Shown: positions 13,301 to 23,636 of the stretch, piece after piece
How positions within the stretch are numbered: the first letter of the stretch is position 1
Layout: every line of letters begins with the position of its first letter
NCBI GenBank assembly: GCA_034440575.1
Contig: JAOTOL010001644.1
Coordinates: 2,832,501 to 2,896,500, forward strand
Origin: Imbricaverruca yamaguchii
Lineage: Eukaryota; Arthropoda; Thecostraca; Neoverrucidae
Direction: 5' to 3'
DNA length: 64,000 bases
Program-made: the position numbers and the translations under genes
The notes under the pieces: model-generated
The model's database searches: none
Told to the model about the DNA's origin: nothing
Seen by the model: only the letters and a program-made list of their open reading frames with translations

Positions 13301-14445
13301 TGCATTCATGCCTCACATCTCGCTTCCAATGTATTATAGAGCAAGCGGGTGAAGGTTTCAGAACAGGGTGACACCGTATTTGACCTCCGTGACGTTGGGC
13401 TGCTGGTGGGCGGTGCTGCTCATAATCAGCGTTGTAGCCAGAGGATACACGTTACCGTGCAGAGGGTCAGACAATTCAAGCTATACATTTCGCATCCCCT
13501 GATTAGTACAATTCTGTTATTGTCATTTAGCATTCCGTTTAGCAATTAAAAACGTCATGGACGTTTTTGCGCCCTCTTTATATTGCCTTTCATCATATTC
13601 GAATTTTCATTATGCTTTTTTGGCGCAAACCCAGACTATGCCTTGTGATTCAGAAGGGAGATGAGTAAGGGCAAACAATCATATATTCGCGATAGCTCGC
13701 CATCGCGATGAATATTCGCATAGCTCGCGAACATGGCAAGGCTGCGAAAAGTTGCAAATATAACGAGAGATGTGGAAGAGAAGAGGTGGAGGGGAGAAAG
13801 CGACATAAACCGAGTTGTGCGTCAAATTACAACTGTTGCATTCTGTTTCACTAGAGGTGCACTCTAGAAAATCATATGCCCATGTGAAGTTTCGGATTCT
13901 TATGGATTTTGCAATTTTCGCCAGTTTAAGTAGTCTAAATCACGGTGGCACAATTACAGTACGAATGGTGATGGTGCTGTAATATAAAAGGAACGGCAGA
14001 AATGAACACGTGATATTGCCATCAAATTCAATTTTCCCAACCTAAAGGAAGACGCAATCTACTATAATCAAGTGTGACAAAATTCCATGCAGTGGAAGCC
14101 ACTTCGGTGAAAATAAAGTGAATCTATATAGAACTGAATTGAAAGTTTTCTAGTGGCCCACATCCGGACGGAATTGTGTGCCATTGATAGTTACCGTCCC
14201 GTTTGAAATCGAGAGGAACTTCTCCGAGGCGGTGGGTCCGGTGATGCAGGCCGCGGTGGGCCAAGCTCACCCTGCCCTGGCATCTGAGGTGTTGCGAGAC
14301 TCATTGGTCGACCAGTCTGGCATCTGGCCGGTCCCGCCGGGTCGCTTAGCGTCATATCCGGTGGCTGGAATGTGCCAATAGTCCTGCCACTTTCCCAATC
14401 GCGGCGTCGATCGGCCCGCCATCGAGCCACCGCCGCTCGGGTCCC
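10360..14445. other. unique sequence, no gene recognised
   Basis: Contains one ultra-short retroposon (12623) and AT-rich DNA from 12100 to 14150. I see no conserved exon; the raver exon with the start of RRM1 could lie here or further left. Confidence 0.4.
12623..12683 (+). mobile_element. ultra-short retroposon (61 bp) with 12-bp target duplication
   Basis: Starts atgggcgctgtataacc, contains gatgcgccctaaaaccc, ends in taactaactaa. Flanked by ctcgatgctttt on both sides (12611-12622 and 12684-12695). Confidence 0.75.
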
Positions 14446-14960
14446 GCAGATGCCCGCCGGCGGGGTCAAGCCGGCCAGCTGCAGCCCGGCCGAGCGTGCC
14501 CGCCGGCGGGGTCGGGCTGGCCAGCTGCAGCCCAGCCGAGTATGCCCGCCGGCGGGGTCGGGCCGGCCAGCTGCAGCCCAGCCGAGTATGCCCGCCGGCG
14601 TGGTCGGGCCGCCAGCTGCAGCCCGGCCGAGCGTGCCCGTCGGCGTGGTCGGGCTGGCCAGATGCAGCCCAGCCGAGTATGCCCGCCGGCGGGGTCGCGC
14701 CGGCCAGCTGCAGCCCAGCCGAGTATGCCCGCCGGCCAGCTGCAGCCCAGTCGAGTATGCCCGCCGGCGAGGTCGGGCTGGCCAGATGCAGCCCGGCCGA
14801 GTATGCCCGCCGGCGGGGTCGGGCCGGCCAGCTGCAGCCCAGCCGAGTATGCCCGCCGGCGGGGTCGGGCCGGCCAGCTGCAGCCCAGTCGAGTATGCCC
14901 GCCGGCGAGGTCGGGCTGGCCAGCTGCAGGCGAGCCGAATATGCCCGCCGGCGCGTCGAG
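14446..14960. repeat. minisatellite, 46-bp unit, about 11 copies
   Basis: Unit core gcccgccggcggggtcgggc, then ggccagctgcagcccagccg and agtat. The 315-codon - strand frame across it is repeat-made. Confidence 0.95.
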
Positions 14961-16531
14961 GCGGCCAGATGCTGCGAAGTTCCGGTCGCTGGTCCAGACA
15001 CGCCCACATGCTGGGAATGGTGGGTGGCGGGGCGGAGCCACGCCATTCTCTGTGATATGTGAGCCGGATTTCCCAGCTGCTGGGCCGAGACTGGATGGAT
15101 GCCGGATATCTCCGTGGACCCCCTGGAAGTCTGAACACCGGCCTGCTTGTGGCATGCTTATGTAAAAAGCACGATTATACTATGGCTATTGGCTTTGGAT
15201 TTGATTGAGAACGGGAATTGTCCCGGTCCCTTGATCGCTAACGGCCGGTCCGCTGGTCCGTAGCCTGTGCGGATGCTTGAAATCCCCGGATCCGCGGTGT
15301 GGCAGACTGGTGTCGCTGGATCCTGCGTTGGCGCAGCCCCGGCCTCTGATGTCCCCGTCGCCCGGACGGAAGTGATCCGCGCGGCCTCCCTGGGACGCCT
15401 TTAATCTCTTGCGGCTGCCTGCATCGATGAAATCGCGTCATTCCTGACTGTTAATGGCTCATTTTGGGGTGGATTCTGTTGGATCGCTACGGCTTAACAC
15501 CACATCGTGCCGGTGTGCTGCTTGAGGCAGACGGGCCGCTTCACCACACCACCAGCATTTTCTCTGTCCGTTCCCGGGTGCACTGGTCGACACATATGTG
15601 TCTGACGTGCTTTCCAAATGCCCCGCTTTAATACGGTTATGGACGGCATACTCGTGTTTGTTAGAGAAGCGTCGGCGAAGCTGGCCGACTGTAAGGAAAT
15701 GTCACGGGACAGATGTTTTTTTATCATTCATAACTCCTGTGGCTTTAAGACACACGAATGTATATGCCTTCACTTCACAGGATTGTGATTTATCATTTCC
15801 ATATGTATCTGTTCTACCTGACATGCCATTTTGACTTGTTCTAAGAAAAGTCGATGTCACTTGCACCCGCTGAGCTTTGTAATTGGGTTCACTTCGGGGG
15901 ATTTGCTAGCTGAGCTGGACTAAGTCTTCGTATCGTTATATTGTCAATCTTTGACTGGTTACGTGAATTTTATCTACGGTTGTCGGGTTGTATCCATTTA
16001 GCAGTTAAGATGTGTTAATGACATGATTTCAATCGACCCAACACAACTAGTTTTTGGTTGCTGTGCTGTGAAGAGTGGATGTATATCAAGTTTCACATGT
16101 GTTTTGACGAGCAACATATAACAGCGTTCATGGTTTGACTACGAATTTTACAAGCAGCATATAACAACGCTCATAATCTGGCCACGAATGGGAAAAAAAG
16201 GAAGGAGAATGCAAAACGTCAAGCCCATCTATCCCATTTATCTCCCAAGTATTTTACTGTATATAGTTGTATATTATTTCAAATAAAATTGCCCTAATTC
16301 GATGGAATACAAACGTCATTTGTTCAATTTCAAATGTTATTTCATTTAGAAACCCTCATTCATGAGATATAGCGTCGATGCAACTGAAAACAACTTCAGG
16401 AGGTATAGTATTGCGACTCAAGCTGGTGTACGAATGAAACACCCGATGCGATGTTAGGACATTGGATGCGTTTATTTTGTTTATATAGGACACAAATCAG
16501 TTATACTACCAGTTAATTTCGTCCAGTAGGA

Positions 16532-16690
16532 TCGATGCCCGCCCTTCCTGCCAGGATGAGAGGCAGGCGACGCCATATGACCTCAGCTGCATGGGCGCAA
16601 AATGACCCTAGATGTCGACGCGCCCCTAAACTCCAATCCACCACCACCACCTCAGCTGCTGAGTGCATCGTAAAGCCACAATCCAATCCA
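16532..16690 (+). mobile_element. SINE family 2 copy, 5'-truncated, carrying a nested 58-bp insertion
   Basis: Carries the family-2 body (gccaggatgagaggcaggcg, ..catatgacctcagctgc..) and the end cgtaaagccacaatccaatc. It is flanked by gtccagtagga on both sides (16521-16531 and 16691-16701). A 58-bp element with its own 11-bp duplication interrupts it at 16591. Confidence 0.75.
16591..16648 (+). mobile_element. ultra-short retroposon nested in SINE family 2
   Basis: 58 bp starting atgggcgcaaaatgacc and ending ctaaactccaatccaccacc. Flanked by acctcagctgc at 16580-16590 and 16649-16659. Confidence 0.7.
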
Positions 16691-18163
16691 GTCCAGTAGG
16701 AGCCGGCCTGAACGGTTCATCCGGTTAAGCCACTGACCTGGACAGGATTGGTTTTGTGTGGCCTTTTGCCATCTCCGGTTTGTTGTATGACTGTGTGCAA
16801 TTCACGAGACGTGCTGAGACAGTGCACAACGATGTTTCAGTGCTGCTGCTATTGTGTTCAGAGCATCATAATGGTGTCGTCCGATCATTAGAAAGGAGCC
16901 CATCCGCCTATTGGTAGAGGCGTATGAGCCCCCCCCCCCCCATACACCTATTGGTGGAGGCTGATGAGTCCCCACATCTATTATACCACTTCTTCGTACA
17001 ACGCAAGGAGTTGCAAGGCTGCTGCTACTAGGAGATAGAATGCAAACACTGGAGGCTGCTCGGGACCAACAAAACGCGACATAGCGCCGTAGGTTTCCTC
17101 CTCTCTGCCGTACCATCGGTCGCAAACCCGCTTTGACATCCTTTCCACCCACATGCTACCAACTCGCTTAAGAAACGCGTTACCCCAGCACTGAGTGCGT
17201 AGATCATGGCTAGAGATCCCGGGAGGGCGGGATGAGGGGAGGAGGGGCCTGGACTCCCTGGTTTGGTACCCTACTTATGCTAATTTGCCATTTTCCTTAT
17301 TGAATGAAAATAAGGACTTGGATTTCCTGGCGCCGTGAGAGGCCTCCACCCCGGCATAGCTCCAATTCGTACTCCACCCACCCGCCGTGCGAACGTTACT
17401 GTCTTATTGTTGACATTTCCTGGCGCCCTTTCAAGACAGATAACTCAACTCAAAAGTTTTCCTGGGGCACTATCCACTCACGCAGAGACGTGCGGATTTA
17501 TGCGGTCGACTCGAAGCTCAGCTGCGGTGTCAGAAGTGCTTTTCTCATCAGTCTTGTATAATTATTCTGTTTACCAATGGATGCGCCAATTCTCACAGCC
17601 AAACTGCACGCTATTTTACAGGCTGTCTGTTTTAATGCAGATGATGAAGATGAAACCTGCCACCGTGATCACAACAGAGGCAGACCGTCGTATCATTTTA
17701 GCGCTGAAAACATAATCTCAGGCAATATTCAGCTACAATAATCGTACGAACTCTGACGTTCCTCCGTGGTGTGGACAAGAAGATAACACTTGTGGGGTAT
17801 ACCACCGTGCGGATAGCTGAGCGGATCACAAACACATAAAACGACTAGGACTCACAAGTTTTGACGCGAAAATTACATTTATGTCAAGTATGTCTCTTCT
17901 GTTCCCTGAATGCATGGTCTCCCACAATAAAATATATAATTTCGCTGATATTGATGGGCTATGAGCCAAAGCTGCGCGTAAAATTGCTGACGTGCGACAC
18001 TTAGGTGATTGTGTGTGGATTGTTATTGCTCTTTCTGCCATGCAGATTGGTAAATCAACCATGACCTCCAGTAGCCTTCAGTCATGACGCCAATGCTGAA
18101 ATCCCCATTGTGAACGCAAGGCTTCCGTTATGGTCTGCGCGCCGGTACACAACAAGCCGCCCA

Positions 18164-18272
18164 GCAGCAGCAGCGGCAGCGGCAGCGGCAGCGGCAGCGG
18201 CAGCGGCAGCGGCAGCGGCAGCGGCAGCGGCAGCGGCAGCGGCAGCGGCAGCGGCAGCGGCAGCAGCAGCAC
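18164..18272. repeat. hexanucleotide array (GGCAGC)n, about 16 perfect copies
   Basis: Perfect ggcagc units flanked by cagcag runs. It would encode Gly-Ser, Ala or Gln/Arg-rich runs depending on frame, but no exon signature surrounds it. Confidence 0.95.
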
Positions 18273-18530
18273 GGGACCAGCCCGATGCACGGTGCTGTCG
18301 GCCGCGGCGATTCTCTGGCCTTCCAGCGGCTCGGACTCTTGCTGCTGGCGTCATTAAGGGGCATTCAGCATCGCGTGGTGTGCTGACGCCCGGGTAGAGG
18401 TCCATTGAGTGTGTCGGCAGAACCGACCTGGGTCTCGTGGGTCCCCCGCCATGTTGGCCCCTGACTGACGCCTGGGTAGAGGTCCATTGAGTGTGGCGAC
18501 CATACCGACCTGGGTCTCGTGGGTACCCTG

Positions 18531-19182
18531 CAGTGATAAGCTATTCGTGGAATATGGTGGAATATACCACCTGAACGCTCAATCGACATCATTCTCCAAG
18601 AAGTATCGACATCCTGCTTCTTGATGCGAGCTCACGAAGTCCTCGTGTCTCTGGGGACAATTAGCCTAGGGGCAAGTTGCTTGTCTCACAACCGAAAGGT
18701 TGTGGGTTCGAGTCTCACCTGACGCTACTCTTCGCCCGCGACCAATCGGCGTGAGAGATTGGCGACGCTACACGACTCAACTGTCGATGTGTCGTAAAGC
18801 CAGTGACCAACCAAGTCTTCGTGTCTCCTTTCCAACAGTGCCGCTTTTATGAATATCATGATCTTGCTCTTCATAAGGGATGGTGGTACCCGAACATTTC
18901 GCAACGCAGTTTCATGTCAAGGGATTGCCTGTCATGTAATATGGGATGCAATATCAGTTTATGGCAGAGCCACTTCTCACTTTCTTGAATATAGCTGTAC
19001 CTAAATTGTGAATCTAGAAACAAAGGATGAAGGCACGGTCGTAAGTACGCCATTGGCTGAAACTTGAGTCTGAAAAACATCAAAAGCATTTGAAGTAGCA
19101 CAAATTCCCTCGCAAATTTCGACATCCTACTGTGCTTGTTTCGACACCTCACACCTAACGAAAAATCATCATTTTAGCGCTG
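18531..19182. mobile_element. hAT-like MITE, copy A (interrupted by a SINE)
   Basis: Begins cagtgataag and ends ..tttagcgctg. Flanks gtaccctg (18523-18530) and gtgccttg (19183-19190) agree at 6 of 8 positions, consistent with an old 8-bp target duplication. It shares long colinear sequence with the copies at 38564, 44122, 57148 and 60839. A tRNA-derived SINE is inserted at 18652-18812. Confidence 0.7.
18652..18812 (+). mobile_element. tRNA-derived SINE (family 1), nested in MITE copy A
   Basis: Starts ggggacaattagcctagggg, contains gggttcgagtc (B box) and ends cgtaaagccagtgaccaacc. Flanked by aagtcctcgtgtctc (18637-18651) and aagtcttcgtgtctc (18813-18827), a 15-bp target duplication with one mismatch. 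The other MITE copies are uninterrupted here, so the SINE came later. Confidence 0.85.
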
Positions 19183-19904
19183 GTGCCTTGGCTGTTGGTC
19201 CCTGACTGGTGCAATGTGTGGACTGCTGGTGCCGGCACCTGCCACTCCCTGCGAGCAGCAGTGGCCTAAGGCTGCATTATCACCGAGTTGAAGGGGCAAT
19301 TATGCACGAAAACAAACCGAGTGGAATATGAGCCGGCTTCAACAAGACCCTCGAAATAGTGGAAGTGGAATCCATCATGTTCAAAAGGAGATGAGAGGCA
19401 AGCCTCGCATTAATTACGATTTTGCGCCGGCACTTAAGTCAGGAGCTGAAAGAACCTCGCTCCGGAAGTTGAGACATATTTTCGCCAGGAGTCGGCCCAC
19501 TTGGTGCGCTAATTACGCGCCGGAGCCCGTCACCGACACGGCCGGCGCGCTGCCGAGGAGTGGTCTGGGCCGACTGGTGACGTGTCGCCGTGTCGCAGTG
19601 TCGCCGTGTAGGCCGGCTGACATTGTTGCCGCTGGCCGGTCTGGCGCCGGCGGCGTTACTGCGCCACTCAGCCGCCGTCCAGTGTCCGCCCACCCGACCG
19701 GCTAATTACCGCATGCCGGCGGCCAGTCGACAGCGGCTGCGGCACGTGGCACCGTCCGTGTACGGGCATGTCGCCGCTGTCACGGCCCTGGAGGTCACCC
19801 GACCGGCCGGTGACGGTCACGGCCGCTGCGGCTCTCCACCTGGGGCTGCGGCGGCTGTTAGGCACGATGCTCCAGCCGTGGCGGTACAGTGATGGCGCGG
19901 CGGC

Positions 19905-20170
19905 ATCTGGCCGGGGATGCAGTGGCCGCTGCGACCACGGGCTCCATCTGACCGGGGATGCGGTGGCCGCTGCGACCACGGGGCTCCATCTGTCCGGGGA
20001 TGCGGTGGCCGCTGCGACCACGGGGCTCCATCTGTCCAAGGATGCAGTGGCGCTGCGACCACGGGGCTCCATCTGTCCGGGGATGCGGTGGCTGCTGCGA
20101 CGCCGGGGCTCCATCTGTCCGGGGATGCGGTGGCGCTGCGACCACGGGGCTCCATCTGACCGGGGTGCGG
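19905..20170. repeat. minisatellite, 42-bp unit, about 6 copies
   Basis: Units contain ggggatgcggtggccgctgc and accacggggctccatctg. Confidence 0.9.
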
Positions 20171-20384
20171 TGGCCGCCACGGATCGGCGTGTATTGGCGG
20201 CACGTGTCTGACGGTGGCGCATCGATTGGCGCGCGTGACAGTGCGTGACGCCGTCGTTTCCGACGTGGCGGATGACGGCGGCTCGGCGGCGCGTCGCGGT
20301 CGATTCGATCTTCTGATTGCCGCAGATGGACTGACGCCGTGTGTAATGGCCCGCGACGCGCCGGCCGTCCCCCTGATGGAGGGC

Positions 20385-20590
20385 CGGTCTCGCCGTAGCG
20401 GAGGGCCGACCTTGCCGTGGATGAGGGCCGGCCCTCGCTTTGGTGGAGGGCCGGCCCTCGCCGTAGTTGGGGGGGGGGGGGCGGCCCTCGCCGTAGTGGG
20501 GGGCCGGCCCTCGCCGTGGTGGAGGGGCGGCCCTCGCCGTAGCGGAGGGCCGGCCTCGCCGTAGTGGGGGGGGAAGCGGCCATCGCCGTA
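20385..20590. repeat. minisatellite, about 25-bp unit
   Basis: Repeats of gagggccggccctcgccgta with variable G runs (up to ten G). Confidence 0.8.
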
Positions 20591-22145
20591 AGGAGGGCGA
20601 GCTGGCTGCGCGGTGCTGGCTGTCTCTGACCTGGCGCTGGAAGCTGGCCCGAGCTCAAGGCGCGGTGCGGTGAGCGTGACGCCGGCTGAGCCCAGACTGT
20701 CGTTACGGTCGGCTGTCAGCTGTGTTCGCCCGTTGGCAGCCGAGTTCGACAGCTGGTGTCGGCTGAAAATGTCGGGCAATCATCAGTCAATAGAGTTTGA
20801 CACAGCGTGGAACGTCTGCCAAACTCGTTTGGGAGCGTGGGAGCGTGGGTCTCGTCAAGCCCGCTCACGCACTGCTTCTTCTCCGTTTGGAGTCTGGCTA
20901 GTTAGTGTTCGGCAGCCACGCCTGTTTGCACGGCCCGGCGATCCCCGGACCGCTCGATTTCAGACTGTTTAATTTCGAGATGTATTCGATGGGGGGGGGG
21001 TCGAGTTGCACGCCTAAAATGTGATCGCTCAACAGCCAACTGTTTTGTGACGGAAAGTATGGAATCTAACTAATCTTGGACATTGGTATGTTTGATTCAA
21101 TAAAGACTAAGAAGGTTCATGGTGTGATTAGACATGCAATTTGTTTCAATTGGAAGCAACTGCATAGCAAGTTTTCTACTTTATATGTGTAATATAAATA
21201 TGTATCTGGGACAGTGGCACTTTGATCAGTACGAGAAAGGTAAGGCACACGTTGATCGGCTTGAGTGGGACTGTCACAGATGGAATCCACATACATTATG
21301 ACCATCTGTTTCGGTCAGAATGTTAAGACTAGTGAAACCAGAATGTGGCCTCAGTATTTGGTTGAACTGTATGCAGCTACTGGACATCAACGCTACTTAT
21401 TTAGCTCTCCGCTGAAATGTATCTGTGGATGTATTTACTTTAAACCGTTTCGTTCAGTTGGGAAATTATTAATGAATTCCAAAGCCGTTTTGTACGAGGC
21501 CAAGTCCTGTGCAGCACAAGTATTGCGTCCGAAATAGAACTTTAACTGTGGAATGGCTACCTGGGTGGTTTATGTCTGCCCACATGTGCTCCGCTGCATA
21601 TGAATGTCAAATGAATGGTTGTTGTAACTTCAGCCAGCTCGAAGTTGGCACGCGCTCTGACTGCGCCGCAAAGCGTGTATCATCAGTTGTAATGTTCGCT
21701 ACCGTTTGGTTGGACGGGACTTGGCTCGCCACCATGACGTGCAATTGCTCCTGTTGACCTGAGTTCTGAGCCCACCAATGTCGAACAAATCGTCTAACAG
21801 GAACGCTAGTGTCTATCTCTGTGTGTGTGTGGGGGAGGGGGTTATGGCGTGAAGAGGGTGTCGGCAATCTGATCCGTCTGAGTCAACAGCTGCCAGTGTG
21901 TGTGTGTGGGGGGGGGGGGGATTTGTAAGGAGCACGTCGACAGTCGGAGCCGTCTGTATCGTCCGTCAGTCGCCCGCCACCACTCACATCTTCTGGGTGT
22001 GCTTTTTCAAGCCCTGCCTAGCTATTAATTTATTAATTAGTTGAGTCAGCCATCCTTGTTTTCATGAACTAGTTTCGTGCTGCATAACTGGATTGTGTCT
22101 AGGAGTTATAATTGTCGCAGGCGCGCAAGTTATGTATTTGTTCGC

Positions 22146-22202
22146 TTGGCGCGAATGATCAACACTGGTCGAAGCGCCCTAAAGCCCAATGAGCTAACTA
22201 GC
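22146..22202 (+). mobile_element. ultra-short retroposon (57 bp) with 15-bp target duplication
   Basis: Starts ttggcgcgaatgatc, contains gaagcgccctaaagcccaat, ends ctaactagc. Flanked by tatgtatttgttcgc on both sides (22131-22145 and 22203-22217). Confidence 0.8.
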
Positions 22203-22936
22203 TATGTATTTGTTCGCCTAAACTATCTCAAGAGATGTAAAAGTTTGGAATAGTTCCGTAGAGCCCGGGATGGTATGCTAGTGTCAGTGGAGCACAGACT
22301 TGGAGCCTCGAACAGGATATACTCGCCAATGGGAAAAAATTATGCATGGTGATGCCACACTGTGTACTGGCGACACAGTGTCCTGAGAGAAAAAGAAACT
22401 CCGATACTTGTGTGGATGAAGAACAAAATTGTTCGGGAACATATACACATTCATGCGCACACATACACGCACATGCACAATGCACGCATTGAAAGTCCAC
22501 CACCTGCATTTTGTATTATTCGTATGCTACGGTTAGAATGATTGTCCACGCTTTCTAGGTGGATGAAGACTCGAGACAATTGTGAGGGAATATCCTTCCA
22601 TTAACTGTGCACTTTCAGGTTAGCGGTGCCCGAGGCGCACCGCACCAATATTAATGCGACACATATTAGTCTCATGTCACCGATTTGCCCACGAACGGAG
22701 ACGTCACTTTGGACGTACTTCTGTTGCACTTCGGGAATTATTAAGGAATGAGTCGGACATTGTTCACTCAGGACAGCCTTTTACATTCCTCTTGGAAATT
22801 ATATTTCCCTTGATTTACACCGGTCATTAACATGCTGATGCAGACATGGCTAGTACCAGTCTTATGGATAGATTATAAATCGGCTTATAACGAGTTGCCC
22901 GAACCGACGTTCACTCGCTTTTATGCATGTATGAAT

Positions 22937-22994
22937 GAGTTATGGGGGCTATGTGACCTGTGCAGTTGATACGCCCCAAAACCACAATAACTAG
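22937..22994 (+). mobile_element. ultra-short retroposon, probable copy without clear duplication
   Basis: Contains tatgggggctatgtgacc, gatacgccccaaaaccacaa and ends taacta. Same layout and length as the duplicated copies, but no matching flanks seen. Confidence 0.5.
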
Positions 22995-23028
22995 CACTTT
23001 CAGGTTGCATGGTGATATGTTTCATGCT

Positions 23029-23316
23029 GACGACCCCACACCTTCTATCGACGACCCCACACCATGGATCGGCGACCCCACACCATGTATCGGCGACCCC
23101 ACACCATGTATCGGCGATCCCACACCATGTATCGGCGACCCCACACCATGTATCGGGGACCCCACACCATGTATCGGCGACCCAACACCACGTATCGGCG
23201 ACCCCACACCACATATCGGCGACCCCACACCACGTATCGGCGACCCCACACATGTATCGGCGACCCCACACCACGTATCGGCGACCCCACGCCATGTATC
23301 GGCGACCCCACACCGG
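23029..23316. repeat. minisatellite, 21-bp unit, about 13 copies, just upstream of raver exon A
   Basis: Unit cgaccccacaccatgtatcg plus g. It ends about 25 bp before the acceptor of exon A. Antisense open frames across it are repeat-made. Confidence 0.95.
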
Positions 23317-23341
23317 TGACACAGACTACCCCTGTCGGCAG

Positions 23342-23636
23342 GACCTGCAGGAGGCGTTCCGGCCGCGGCTGGAGCTCTACAACGTGCAGCTGCAGCCGGC
23401 ATCTCAGTCTGCCACAGCGCACGTGCGGCGGCCGGAGCTGCTGGAGGAGCCGGGCCGGTACTGTGACGTGCGGCTGCCGGCTGCTGCCGGCCCGCTCACC
23501 GTGTCGCTGTCCACCAGCGACGCGCTGCTGTGTACGGCGCGACTGCCGACCTCCTGTACTGACGACGAGCTGACGCGCACCGCTCAGATGTACGGGCCCG
23601 TGCGGTTCGCGTTCGTGCTGCGCTCGGAGACCACCG
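23342..23636 (+). CDS. raver: raver exon A: RRM1 second half and RRM2 first half
   Basis: Acceptor ends ..cctgtcggcag at 23341; the reading frame starts with GAC. The peptide [19 protein letters not shown] covers the end of RRM1 helix 1 and strand 2; SATAHVRR fits strand 3, the PELLEE segment helix 2, and PLTVSLS strand 4. RRM2 then opens with the RNP2 motif in [10 protein letters not shown] and ends in SETTG. Donor G|GTGAGT at 23637 leaves phase 1, matching the next exon. The first third of RRM1 must lie in an exon further left that I could not identify. The donor is the first of four tandem copies (23637-23760), and a 21-bp minisatellite ends only about 25 bp before the acceptor. Confidence 0.85.

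Larger units (their letters stand above)
14961..18163. other. unique AT-rich sequence with SINE remnants, no gene recognised
   Basis: Holds the nested SINE at 16532-16690 and a 14-base C run near 16929. Nothing else identified. Confidence 0.4.
20591..23028. other. unique sequence upstream of raver exon A
   Basis: Holds G runs near 20992 and 21908, a short GT tract near 21825 and the ultra-short retroposons at 22146 and 22937. No RRM-like exon seen. Confidence 0.4.

Noticed and set aside
18652..18725. tRNA genes (here and at 1098-1170, 42640, 52800, 53740)
   Set aside because: A and B boxes are present, but acceptor stems do not pair properly and all copies continue into shared SINE bodies, several with target duplications.
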